Assembly (NCBI GenBank): GCA_963169105.1
Contig: OY720637.1
Coordinates: 56,442,964 to 56,506,963, forward strand
DNA length: 64,000 bases
Reading direction: 5' to 3'
DNA from: Ceriagrion tenellum
Taxonomy: Eukaryota; Arthropoda; Insecta; Odonata; Coenagrionidae
Position numbers and translations under genes: made by a program. Of the stretch, positions 1 through 9,911 are shown in pieces (position 1 is the stretch's first letter; every line of letters starts with the position of its first letter). A model generated the notes under the pieces. It had not been told where the DNA came from. It did not search any database and saw only the letters and a program-made list of their open reading frames with translations.

Positions 1-480
1 TCCACGCCGGGCCGCACGCCGTTTTGACATTTTTTCGTGCGCCGTTCCTTCCGTTACACCCGTTCCCCACATCTCCTTCATCCTCTGTGAAGCGCGTTCT
101 TCGTTCCCTCCACTCACATTTTCTTCTCGCGTCTATTCTCGTCCTGTTTTGACACGCTTCCGCCGCCCTCCGCGTTAAGTTTGATGCGATATATTTGTAT
201 TTCTAATATGGGTTATTTTTGCATAACGCTCCAAGGATCCTTATTTAACACCCGGACCTTCTTCCTTCCCCTTTCACCTGAAGTCTTCATCTCATCCCGC
301 TTCCATCCCTTCCATCTCGGCTCTTAAGGAGACGTTTTCCTCGTGCGTCGTTCTTAAAATGCCGCTCCCCAAGTTCTTACGTTCGCTCAGTCGTACCCTA
401 TTCCTCGAATCTCTTTACAAGTCAGAATTGGAATCGGGTTGGTATGGAGGATAGGGTATTGATAGGCGACAGTGTGGGTG
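1..480. other. GC-rich, pyrimidine-rich flank without a recognised gene
   Basis: The first ~420 bases are rich in C, T and CpG on the + strand, unlike the AT-rich sequence that follows. No coding frame, RNA gene or repeat is recognised. It could be part of a CpG-rich regulatory block or an old retrotransposon 5' region; nothing in it decides between these. Confidence 0.3.
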
Positions 481-528
481 TTTACTGTATGGAAATCATT
501 CTTGATTGGAAGGAAAGGTGTAGCACAT

Positions 529-1405
529 CATAATTTTTGTTCAATCCTAGGGTTGGTTGATTACGGCCCTCCACCCTTCCCTATCTAATGCTAGCTCTAT
601 TTCCACCTGGTGTCTCTCCCTATGTTACTTACCTCTTTATTTGATCCATGAAATTATTCTTGAGTGTACCTCGGGGACCTTTCCCTCTATTTTACCTTTA
701 ATTATGTTCTTCACAAACCCATTGTGCCCAATCCATCTTGTTCTCCTTTTTTGTGTGGTGTTCCATATAGTCCTTTCCTCTTCTACTCTTCTGTACACTT
801 CATCATCTCTTATTTTGTCCATCCATTTCATCTTCATCGTCCTCCTCCAGCATCAGGTTTGGAAGGCTTCTGGTCTCTTCTGGTCAGGTTTCCAATGGCG
901 CATGCTTCCGATCTGTAGAGTGCAACGCTCCACAGGAATGTTTTTACATACAATTTCCTGGTTTGTGGTCCTATCTTCTTTGAGCACTGCAGTTGTATTT
1001 CTCCCATGAACGCCTACTTAGCTTGGGGTATTCTCCGCTTGGGGTCCATGGAACTTCTTCCGTCCCACGTGATGGTACTTTCGAAATATGTGAAGGAATC
1101 CACTTGCTCTAATTTCTCTCATCTCAGGGTGACTACATTCAGCTTCCCTCTTCCGCATAATAGGAGTTAAATCTTCGTCATATTTATTTTCATGTTGTAT
1201 TCTTGGAGAACTTGGTCGATTACGTTTAGTGACCTTTGAAGATCATCGCTATGACTGCGATATCATCTGCAAAGCGGAGCATGTTTATTTCTTCTCCGTT
1301 CACTTATTCCGCCCAGTCCATTTTCTTGTGCTTCTCGCATGGCCTCCTCCAAGTACATGTTGAACAGTGCGGGAGAGAGGTTGCATTCTTGTCTTAGCAT
1401 TGTGT
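529..1405 (-). mobile_element. Family A non-LTR retrotransposon fragment, copy 1 (RT palm to C-terminus)
   Basis: Read on the bottom strand this is the longest of four family A copies. Translation in shifting frames gives the reverse-transcriptase motif LRQECNLSPALFNMYLEEAM (complement of about 1318-1395), an intact RFADDIAVIA catalytic box (about 1255-1280), NMKINMTK, and then the typical C-terminal stretch with MKMKWMDKIRDDEVYRRVEE and a WIGH-HNGFVKNIIKGKIEGK segment (637-837). Several frameshifts and stops make it non-functional. The 3' end, at the low-coordinate side, carries the family signature that pairs with GTTCAATCCTA. The element is 5'-truncated and interrupts an older repeat (see 1420-1635). 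The exact clade is uncertain. Confidence 0.8.
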
Positions 1406-1419
1406 AGCGCATGCAATGC

Positions 1420-1635
1420 AATTATCTCCCTGTATTTTATTCTTGATGTGGCTTTGCTACATAACCATGGTCGTGATCATCGAGGTAGATCGATACTGCA
1501 AAATTAGTTATCCCTTCTCTTTCTTTACTTTCTCTAGGATAGCACGACAGAATGGATGAATTGGCGGATGTAGAGCAACAATGCACACCATCTGTTCGAA
1601 ATTTAAGGCAGTAAACTCGTGAAACGCATATCATA
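1420..1635. repeat. Repeat X, copy 1 (right part; left part at about 490-528)
   Basis: This segment closely matches 3228-3445. Shared runs include CTCCC-GTATTTTATT, a GATCAT-GA-GTAGATCG block, ACGACAGAATGGA and CACCATCTGTT. The short stretch before 528 (GGAAGGAAAGGTG) matches 3210-3225, so the family A retrotransposon fragment at 529-1405 sits inside this copy. The nature of repeat X is unknown; no coding potential is recognised. Confidence 0.7.
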
Positions 1636-1640
1636 TATGC

Positions 1641-3190
1641 TCCATAAAGTAGTTACTTGAAACTTATGGGCGTTATTAGTATGGATTCTACTCGGTTTTA
1701 CCATAGTTTTCTCCAGGAATGCGGATTATTAGTAATTTATATAAATATAGGCTAAATGGAAAGAGAGTGCTATTTTAAGAAGTAAATGCTTTCACATTCC
1801 TGTAAATTATTGATGGAAAACATCATGAAATTGCAAAATTTTTGCGTCGGCGCCGTAAGTGCCACAGGAAAATCGGGGTTAACAAAGATGGCGGAAAGGG
1901 CACGCCCACGTTACGTCTTCTAGCTTTAACCACTGTAGCAAGAGCCCTATCCATCTACCTCCATTGTCGTGATCAATAAAAAATCGCGTGGAAATGGCAG
2001 TTTTAGTGTTTCGTCTGTCACTACAATGAGGGAAGTAGTAGATACGTTTTTAAAGGACGTCCTGAAGTTATATATTGCGCTCTAATTGTCCGTCAATGGC
2101 GGAACTAATAACAAAATTTTCGATCCCATATGAAGTTGTCTACGGTATCGAAACGTTGAAAGCACACCAAGATAACACGTTTATTCATTTGCAAAGAACG
2201 GGTATTATTGTGAAGGGAACTTCCTCAGGAAATCTTTCCGTTTGATCGAAGATCTATCACTGGGCCTATGGCTTTCCAAGCCAATGCGGAAATAATTTAT
2301 CTACCTTCAATTCTCCATTACGTGATGAAAAAAAGTCGGAATGATAAATTGGAATATAATTTCGCGCCACCGCTATCCATTCGCGACTCAGTAGAAGTAA
2401 TTCAGTTAATGAGCCTTTTAAAAACATTTACTGGATCCTTTTCAAAACGAGGAAATAACTCATCCACATAGGTGTTGCGGCATCATTGAAGTTTGAGTTA
2501 TTTGTATCCTCCGGCGTACCAGGAAATAAATTTGGTGAGAGCTTTGTTATCTGGCCATAAGGGATAACCTTTCGTATGTGGAATGGGAAAGTTTACGCGA
2601 AGAGTAAATAATTACATAAACTCTGCTCCCATTCTTGGGTGTTCTCTTTTGATTTTCCTTATTGTTGGTTTTCAGCACCTACCGAAAAATTATAATAAGA
2701 AAATCATCTTTGACCCTTGTAGTGTCTCAAACAGCCCCATCTAACCCCGGCTACCTCTTCGACGTTTCTCCAATCGAAGGCATGAAAGTCAACCCGATCG
2801 ATGAGATAAACACGTCTGAAGATAGATGAAGAACAGAACTGCCTTTGTATTTTTTGTTTCAGCTTTTTACGTATTTAGCAGCATATACTTTTTACGTTTT
2901 AGGAGCACCGACTTCTGTGATCATACAGTATAGCCATGCAAAGGTCGCGGTTTCCTCCACGTATGTATATAGATACCTATAGATAGGTTGACTAGATACA
3001 ATTCCGTGCATGTTGCCTGGATTACCCTTATTGTTGTTGCGCAAAAGTCCTTTTGTGCTTAAATTATTTAGCATTTGCCTCCCCAGCGTTCATCTTTGGC
3101 TTTTTCACCCTTAACTTTGGTTCAAGTCCACCAACCCCTTGTTGACAGCCTAAAGCCGGAAAGCAAGAGTCACCCAGCCCTCCAGCATAC
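1641..3190. other. Non-coding stretch, nothing recognised
   Basis: AT-rich sequence with only short open frames that match no known family. One AAGATGGCGG motif (about 1886), of the kind bound by YY1-like factors, is present, but a single motif is weak evidence. No repeat partner was noticed inside the window. Confidence 0.3.
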
Positions 3191-3194
3191 TGTT

Positions 3195-3445
3195 TCTTGC
3201 TCGTGATGGGAAGGAAAGGTGAAGCACAACCATTGCAGTTACCTCCCCGTATTTTATTGTTGATGTTGCTTTGTTATGAAAACGTGGCCGTGATCATTGA
3301 TGTAGATCGTTAAGTTGCATATTGGTCATCCCTGCTCTTTCCCTACTTTCTTATGGATAACACGACAGAATGGACGAATTAGCGGATGCATAGCAGGAAT
3401 ATACACCATCTGTTTGAACTTTAAGGCAAGTAACTCTTGAAATAT
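3195..3445. repeat. Repeat X, copy 2 (uninterrupted)
   Basis: This is the second copy of the repeat at 490-528 plus 1420-1635, here without a retrotransposon in the middle. The join (GGAAGGAAAGGTGAAGCACA followed directly by the CTCCCCGTATTTTATT block) shows what the empty site of copy 1 looked like. A mariner derivative lies immediately to the right, at 3447. Confidence 0.7.
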
Positions 3446-3446
3446 A

Positions 3447-3714
3447 CAGGGTGATTCAAAAGTCTTGTTATAATTACGGAAAATCAGAACTTTTTTATTT
3501 TTCGATACATGAAACAAAGATGAAAATCTGGGATGGATTCTACTATCGTGCAGATGTGTGCCGTGCTTCAAATGAAGGTCGCATTGAACATTTGTGGCGA
3601 TAAGAAATAAAACTTGATGTATTTTGTATCATTTTCATCTTTGTTTCATGTATCTATGTTGAAAAATAATCAATTTCTGTTCTCCGTGATCATAACAAGA
3701 CTTGAATCACCCTG
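3447..3714. mobile_element. Mariner-type non-autonomous element, 268 bp
   Basis: The element begins CAGGGTGATTCAAAAGTC and ends in the inverted form GACTTGAATCACCCTG. It is flanked on both sides by TA (3445-3446 and 3715-3716), the target duplication used by Tc1/mariner elements. Similarity between the two ends extends inward for roughly 80 bp and includes a TACATGAAACAAAGATGAAA block, so the element can fold into a long hairpin. The centre keeps the last codons of a transposase (separate entry), so it derives from a full-length mariner by internal loss. Confidence 0.85.
3520..3603 (+). pseudogene. Mariner transposase C-terminal remnant
   Basis: Inside the 268-bp element, codons from 3520 to 3600 read openly and end ADVCRASNEGRIEHLWR followed by TAA at 3601-3603. 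A cysteine followed by a short Asn/Gly stretch and an IEHL-type tail next to the 3' inverted repeat is the usual end of mariner-family (DD34D-type) transposases. Nothing of the catalytic domain remains. The assignment rests on recognising this tail pattern. Confidence 0.6.
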
Positions 3715-3716
3715 TA

Positions 3717-5055
3717 TATTAGTGGGTTGGTTGGTTTGCACCTGTTTGGTATGAATATCAAGGAAGCTGATGTTAATGCGATAATGGGGTAGAGGGAAAT
3801 GTTCTAATAAAACTTTGTTTGTTGTCGCACATTACATTATGAAATTGGCCTTTTTTAGGCCTTGTCTGCGCCGAAATTAAACTGCATGAAGGATGTGCAT
3901 CCATGGCTTTAGCCTTTGTCATGCCAATAGGGCTCTCTCGCGGAGTTCGGTCGTTTTCAGAGGAGTTCATCCACGCGTGAATATTAGCCTGCAAGTTGAA
4001 CGAGGCTAGGATATTGCCGGTACGGAGATGGCGGAATAAAGAGGTGTCTGCCGTCGGCAAAGCGCTGGAGATTGTGTTTGGGAGTGACGTGCGGCCGTAT
4101 CATACGCACCGGAGTTAACCCTTTTTGCCATGGAAAAGGGATCGTGTCTTTACGGTCAAAGGCATTGTCTTCCTCGTTTCGCGAAATTCTTAATTGGCGT
4201 GGCAGCGTCCCTTTATTCCTTTCCGCGAGATGGGAGACATAGGGGAGACAAACGCTGTCGAGGGCTAGCTTTGCGTCACGTGTTTTTTTTTTTTATTCGG
4301 TCCCTCCCCCCTCTGGCGCCCTCCTACCCAACCCCTTAGCGCTCCTTCCGGGGGTTCTTCCACCCCTGTGGAGGGTTGACATTTAGCCTTCCTTCCCTCC
4401 CTCCCTCCCTTCTTCATCGTCTCCTTTTATGAATTTTCAACCCCCATCGTCGTCAAACGCCGCATGGTAGAAAATGAGCTATGCTGCTGCACATCTTTTG
4501 ACCCTCATTATGTGCTCCTAAGGCCTGAAACTCCCCCTTTTCCGGTATTAGTCCTACCAAGGGCTGGACAAAAATGAAATTCTTATGACGTTTTTACATG
4601 GATTGTTTCTTTGGGCGCTCAAAAAATCGCTGTCTCGTGGAAAGATCGCTTTTTCCGAACAATATTAGTCTAACGTGACCATCTTCTACAATATTTTAAG
4701 TGTGGATGAAACTATGGCTTCGTGTGTCCACACACTAATACGTTTTTGAACATTTATTTTGTGCGAAATGCGAAATCAACGCGAAATTACGATTTATTTA
4801 GCTGTGGTTGGTGTTTCGGAGAGGCAGATTTCCGACAATAGAGAAGAAGTGTACATTTTTTTGTTTTTTATTTTTTTTGTAATTTTAAGTTAAAGTTTTT
4901 ACAATGTTTTACAAGAAAATATTAGCCAAAACATTCATTTTTAACCTCATCTTATTTAAAGTTTTTCTTCATTAATCCTGTTGACACAAGTTCTGAGTAA
5001 ATACATGAGGAAAAGGTTTGTGTACAGCCTGATACAGAGCGTTGTAGGCTTGTGC
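3717..5055. other. Non-coding stretch with low-complexity tracts
   Basis: No gene or family is recognised. The stretch holds a poly-T run (about 4281-4294), a CCCT/CCTT-rich tract (about 4386-4412) and a moderately CpG-rich part around 3880-4340. Open frames here are short and match nothing known. Confidence 0.3.
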
Positions 5056-5072
5056 GATGAGTCGATTCATCG

Positions 5073-5147
5073 AAATCATCGGCGATGATTTTAGTCATCG
5101 CTTCGCGATGAACCACGTCGATGACAATGACATTCATTGTCATCGAC
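5073..5147. repeat. Cluster of three consecutive perfect hairpins built on TCATCG
   Basis: Three perfect inverted repeats follow each other within 75 bp. They are 5073-5091 (9-bp stem AAATCATCG, 1-nt loop), 5095-5111 (7-bp stem TCATCGC, 3-nt loop) and 5117-5147 (14-bp stem GTCGATGACAATGA, 3-nt loop). The same hexamer TCATCG or its complement CGATGA recurs in every arm and also just upstream (about 5054-5072). Confidence 0.85.
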
Positions 5148-5284
5148 GAGTTGTCCTAGCACTTGTAACATTATAGTAACACTCTCAGTTCTCTAATGCA
5201 TCCCCATTACATGCCTTATTTTTATTTCAAATAATAATGATCCACATTCCTGGTGAAAATTATGGGAGTCAATCGAGTAAAGAA

Positions 5285-5850
5285 TCCATAGACTTACATA
5301 CATGCATACCAATAACGCCGTTCCCTTCCGGGGTAGGCACAGTCGCAAAGTTTCACTCATAATTACATATTTGCACACCTTACTCTGCTTCAATAATTTC
5401 CTCCATACTGACCTATCCTTACAAACCTCTTTTGCCTCATTTACCCCCATATACGCCCTCCTGTTTTTAAGACTCCTAATATTCCTCCTCATAAGAATTT
5501 ACTCAACCACATTCAACCACAACTTTCTCGGCCTACCTCTACCTCTCGCACCATTCATTTCACTCTCAGATATCTGTTTCGTTATACGACTCTCTTCCAT
5601 TCTCGCAACATGGCGAAACCAACGAAGCACACTCCTTTCATGTATGTCCATTACTGGAGCATCTAACCCACATTCATTTATAATCCACTCATTCCTGACC
5701 CTATCCAACCTACTTTTGCCGCAAACACTCCTCAGATAACTCATACCCACGGCGTTTAGTCTATTCTTATGTCTATCCTGACATACCTATGTTTCACTAC
5801 CACACAACAAAGTGGGGAGAAGTACCCTTTTGTGCACATGCTTCATTTAC
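5285..5850 (-). mobile_element. Non-LTR retrotransposon C-terminal fragment (GSETW/VCGK type)
   Basis: Bottom-strand translation gives a GSET(W) motif, with Trp changed to a TAG stop, near 5800. It continues as GMSYLRSVCGKSRLDRVRNE, SVLRWFRHVARMEESRITK and GRGRPRKLW (about 5499-5750). After a frameshift it reads RRAYMGVNEAKEVCKDRSVW (about 5400-5460). This order (ETW, LR-VCG-R-DRVRNE, LRWFGHV-RM, GRGRPR, C-DR-WR) is the thumb and C-terminal region of reverse transcriptases of RTE-like and related elements. It is 5'-truncated and broken by stops. Confidence 0.75.
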
Positions 5851-5859
5851 TAACTACCT

Positions 5860-6355
5860 TTTGCCTTCCAGTATTCGCCTGTCTCTTTATCTCCTCATTT
5901 ATCCGTCCATTTTTCGTAAACATAATCCATACATAATCCGTAGACTTAAGTGATCAATATATGTTTCATGGAGTTAAATCGCCATAAATTTCGAATAGAT
6001 GGTGGATATTCTTGCTATACATCTACCGATCTTCCACCTCGTAGTGTTATCCAAAGGAATATTTGGAAAGCGCAGGGAAAATTAAAATGGTTGTTATTTC
6101 AGTTCTCAGGCGACAGTTTGATGACGCAATCTCCATCTACCTCAATCTTGAAAACCCTGTAACCCCTGCCGAGACCAATGCGTTTTTTCTTGTAAAGACA
6201 GGTATTCATGTAGCGCAAGTCACGTGTAAGACACTTGTCCCTTTAGTATTTTCCCCGCATATAAATACGCAAGCGTATATCTAAAAAGTTATCTGGCAAT
6301 TTGTTGGAGCACCAAATGATGATGATGAAGATAATCATTAGTCCTGTAACCCCTT
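5860..6355. other. Non-coding stretch, nothing recognised
   Basis: No coding or repeat signature is recognised apart from a short GATGATGATGAAGAT tract near 6318-6334. Short open frames here overlap each other in several frames and look like chance. Confidence 0.3.
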
Positions 6356-6735
6356 GCTCTCTCTCTCTCTCTCCCGTCTCTCCCTCCAGGGGCCATGAGT
6401 GGGTTCAGGACCAGACGCAGCGGAGGGTGTTTTGGAGGGAAGTGTTTCCCCCCTGAGGCGTCTTGTGCCCGGGCCCGCGACTGTGTTTTGTTTTTTCAAA
6501 AGGCGCCGCATCTCTGGAGTGGCCGTGGATGGGGATGGGGTGGCGAGATAGAGGTGCGGGGAGTGTGAGCGCGCGCGTGCTTTCGAGGGTCGCGGGCTTC
6601 GAAGGGAAAAGGGCTTTTTGGGGGGAAGAGTGGTGGGGGAGGAGGAGAGGGGCGAAAGAGTGAGTGGGTAGATGGTGCGAAAGGGGAGAGAAATTACTCT
6701 CCGTGTTTCCCCTTTCTGTAAACTTTCCGAGACCC
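6356..6735. other. (CT)n microsatellite and purine-rich, GC-rich block
   Basis: A CT dinucleotide run (6356-6374) leads into about 300 bp of G-rich, CpG-containing sequence with a purine-rich + strand (about 6595-6690). No gene is recognised. Confidence 0.35.
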
Positions 6736-6838
6736 CCCCTGCTAAAAAAATTCTGTATAGTTTCCTTATAAATACTTATACAGAATGTATTAAAAATTTC
6801 TGTAGATGGTCCTTAAAGTATTGAAACGCCATTTTACG

Positions 6839-6948
6839 GAATTCCCTACGACGTTCTGCAGAATACCTTAGGATGTTCTGCAGAGTACCTTAGGACGCTC
6901 TGCAGAATTCCTTAGGACGTTCTGTGCAATTCCCTACGACTCTCCATA
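6839..6948. repeat. Minisatellite, 22-bp unit, five copies
   Basis: Five consecutive 22-bp units start at 6839, 6861, 6883, 6905 and 6927. The consensus is GA-AT(T/A)CC-TAGGACGTTCTGCA. Neighbouring units differ by two to five bases and the last is the most diverged. Confidence 0.85.
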
Positions 6949-7058
6949 TAGGTCCTAAGAAAAGGAACTGAGTCAACGGAAACCTCACATATTTCCGTAG
7001 AGTTGCTGAAGTTCTACAGAACAGCTTGTAAGGAGTTATTTTTCTCTGCAGAAGATAA

Positions 7059-7084
7059 CTCTACAGAACATATGTTCTGTAGAG
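7059..7084. repeat. Perfect 26-bp palindrome
   Basis: CTCTACAGAACAT at 7059-7071 is followed directly by its exact complement ATGTTCTGTAGAG at 7072-7084. The half-site ACAGAAC recurs elsewhere in the same putative transposon. Confidence 0.85.
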
Positions 7085-7281
7085 TCAGGCTCCCATGTTC
7101 AGTACAGATTCTTAGAAAAGGAACTAGTTCGAAAGAAAAAGAGTCAGTTTCTGTAGAATTCCTTACGTTCTACAGAACAGCTTCTAAGGAATCTTTTAGC
7201 AGGACCGTGGCAACTTCTAAAAGTTGATGCGCGGCATCGATGCTTCGAGAGGCCATTTTACGCGAGCACTTCATTGCCAAC

Positions 7282-7583
7282 CATCTACATCTTCTTATTA
7301 CCCTCCAAGCCACCACAAGGGTGTTCGGCACATAGACATATTTATTGATAAGTTTTACTTAACCACGTTAAATATGTCTATTGAAATATACCACCAAGTT
7401 AACGAAGATACTGTTTTATTTGTGAGGGGGTTACTTATCACCAACATGGACTACAGTGAAGAAATTTACTTTCACCAACATGCACCTTACGATGGGTATG
7501 CTGCAAATGCTACAGAAACCGCTTAATTAATCTATAATGTAACTACGTAAACGTGACACAGGAGTCATGCAGGGAACATGCGA
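7282..7583 (-). repeat. CR1-like 3' repeat, copy with a ~94-bp insertion
   Basis: This copy shares ATTACCCT-CAAGCCACC, ACTTATCACCAACATG, CTACAGTGAAGAAATT, GCAAATGCTACAGAAACC, AACTACGTAAACGTGACAC and the final AGGGAACATG with 11451-11645 and 29076-29282. The latter is joined to a CR1-like reverse-transcriptase end, so this is the 3' region of that element in minus orientation. Relative to the other copies about 94 bp (7331-7424) is inserted. The insert carries an 11-bp inverted pair (AGACATATTTA at 7334, TAAATATGTCT at 7369). Confidence 0.75.
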
Positions 7584-7589
7584 AATTCC

Positions 7590-9240
7590 GTAGTATTTTT
7601 TTTATATAATTCCGTAGTGGCGAAAAAGGCAAACCATTTTATCTGTGGAATTAAAATGGGATATTAAAATACCAATACATGAAAATGAAAATTTTCGGCA
7701 ATCATGTCTATATTTGGCGCTATAATTATTTATATTTCTGCTAATTGATGTGGCCAAGGCAGAAACAGTTTTTGGATTCAGTTAAGTGGTTAAAAAATGG
7801 CTTGTGTGCAAAGAGGAAGTTGAGGTTTTTCTTTAAAAGGTTGTATAGAAATGCCATTAAATGATGCCAACTTGTTAATAGGTATATAAGTTGTGTTGGG
7901 CTAGGTGTGTAATAGGGCTCCCGCGGAGCTGACGACAGAGATAATTGAGGGAGATCAGACCCTTCATCTGTGAAAAATCTGGAGTGTTTTATCTGACTTT
8001 CAATGAAATCTATCTTTAAACTTTAGATAAATGTGATAATAATGATACTTGTACCGCCAATGCCATACCAATCAAGTTCTGGGACCCTAAATATCGCACT
8101 TCCTCGATTTGAACTCGATGTTGTAAGAAGAATTTTCGCCCGCACTTTTACCCAGAGTCCTCTGGCTGAATCCGCTGAGTTGGTTGATTGGTTATTTGGC
8201 GAATTTTGGCAGGCGACCGACAACCGAGGTAATTTGAACGTGAACGGATAGAAACTCCCGGCTACACCTACATTCTACATTCTGGAAAACGTCTAACATC
8301 CTGCCCTTGCCTCCAACTTCCAACCGATTAAGCCCACTTTCTCCAAGTCCCTTACCTCCCTACAATTCCCCGTTATAGACTCCCATAGAAATACCCCCGA
8401 AAACCCCACTTGAATCTCAAACGACCTAAATATTTCATTGCATGAACCCTGTGACCTGCAAACAGCCACTATTCGCAATTTTATTAATTTAAAATATCCT
8501 ATGAATGAATGCTTTGTACCCTCCTCCACCGTATGCAGATAGTATCAAGTGGCCCTCCTGAAAAACGTCTAGCAGATACCGTGTATGGCATTTAAATTTG
8601 GTTCCATCCTAATTGTTGAATCTCTTTACGTCTCTCATTTAATTAATTATTTGCATTTTCAGCGCTATTGTGTTCCTGACCAACGGTTTAGACCGTGATT
8701 ATCAAGGTGGTTACAGTCACTATCGAACGTCATTATCAAGGTGGTTGCAGTTGCCTGTTTAATCAATTCCTGGAACAAAAGTGTTTAAAATATTAAGTTC
8801 TATTTTATTTATTGAGCTTGTTAGGACCATGTAGGATAGTTTGGTAGGTAATTGAGGGTAGGATCTTGGAAAACATAGGAAAGATAGAAACCAGAGAAAA
8901 GATTTTTTATTTTCTTTTTTGCTTATCTTAGACTAAGCTGATAATTTAATACTGAGCTCAATGTGTCAAGTCTATCAATGCTTTTCCTATGCTTCTGGTG
9001 GAAGGAACCGGCGTTCACTATGACAGATATTCAAGGTGACAGCTTTCTTTATTTTAGACTAGTTCTGTTTCCGGTATGTTTTTCAGTCGGCGTGTTAAAG
9101 TTGGTATAATTCTTGTTGCTTTGGGCATATGCATGGCTATTGCAACATTTTCTGATAAATTAGTGCCAGTTAACATTTTATTTTTTGTTTCACAATTATT
9201 GTAACAAGAGATGGTCACTAGGTACATACATTTTTCAGAA
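7590..9240. other. Non-coding stretch with one short direct repeat
   Basis: No gene is recognised. ATTATCAAGGTGGTT occurs twice, at about 8698 and 8732, as a 34-bp-spaced tandem pair. A cytosine-rich + strand segment (about 8245-8530) has no recognised partner in the window. Confidence 0.35.
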
Positions 9241-9244
9241 GAAG

Positions 9245-9496
9245 TTACATGAAATCCTGGATAGGCTGTGTAGGTGGCTGGAGGGTGTAATAAGTGGTGA
9301 GGGATTACTGAAGAGTGTGATAGATGTTGGGCAAGCGAGGAAGAGGAAGGAGGATAGGTTTCGTGGACAGTATGACGAAGGGTAGATCGTATGCTGAGGC
9401 GAAAAAGGATATTCTAGAGCGAGATAGGCCCCTGAAAAAGTAGAAAAATGGGAGGAGATTCTCTGACATTCGATTAAACCTACCTAAACCGGTAGA
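9245..9496 (+). mobile_element. Family C non-LTR retrotransposon 3' end, copy
   Basis: The segment encodes a decayed C-terminus with LDRLCRWLEGVISGEGLLKS followed by RKRKEDRF. It then has the family 3' tail with GAGGAGATTCTCTGACATTC and ACCGGTAGAT. The same order recurs at 13395-13720, 34790-35085, the bottom strand of 15200-15505 and elsewhere. It is heavily 5'-truncated. Confidence 0.7.
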
Positions 9497-9655
9497 TCAC
9501 AATATACAATCTAGCGTTAATTTCGTCGACGGTCGTGATCATTGTGCTCAAATAAGACGATTAAACGACTTCAAGCTGAGCTGGACGGTGCTTAATTTGG
9601 GTATCTGAGATGAAACCTGCTTTTTCCGTCTAGGCTGCCCGCTGCCCAACCTATA

Positions 9656-9709
9656 CCCCCCCCTGCCACACACCCTCGTGGTGGCTCGCAGGGTATTACG
9701 TAGATGTAG
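9656..9709 (+). repeat. CR1-like 3' repeat, short copy (inverted relative to most)
   Basis: CCCTGCCACACACCCTCGTG and GTGGCTCGCAGGGTATTACG are the complement of the CCCTGCGAGCCACCACGAGG motif found at 15149-15195. The next copy starts only 124 bp downstream in the same orientation. Confidence 0.75.
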
Positions 9710-9779
9710 ACCCTATTTTCTAGCATGTCTACATTATATATCCTACTTACATGGCAATAGTGCATGTTTGGTGATCTTC

Positions 9780-9831
9780 ACCCCCTGCCACACACCCTCG
9801 TGGTGGCTCGCAGGGTATTACGTAGATGTAT
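9780..9831 (+). repeat. CR1-like 3' repeat, second short copy
   Basis: It is nearly identical to 9656-9709 over about 50 bp and in the same orientation. Together the two flank about 70 bp of unrelated sequence as direct repeats. Confidence 0.75.
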
Positions 9832-9911
9832 ACCAACCTTTTTTAAACCCGTCGCCCCACTGCCTCTTCACATGATTTTATTCTCAATATCTTGGGACTA
9901 GCTGACCTGTG

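Larger units (their letters stand above)
6736..7206. mobile_element. Putative non-autonomous DNA transposon with CCTGCTAAAA ends, ~470 bp
   Basis: The left end reads CCTGCTAAAAAAATTCTG (about 6738) and the right end reads GGAATCTTTTAGCAGG (about 7190-7206), its inverted form. The interior is full of related direct and inverted pieces: CTACAGAACAGCTT appears near 7013 and 7170, and TTCTGTAGAG-type words occur on both strands. It also holds the 22-bp minisatellite and the 26-bp palindrome listed separately. No transposase is encoded. No clear target-site duplication was seen. Confidence 0.55.
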
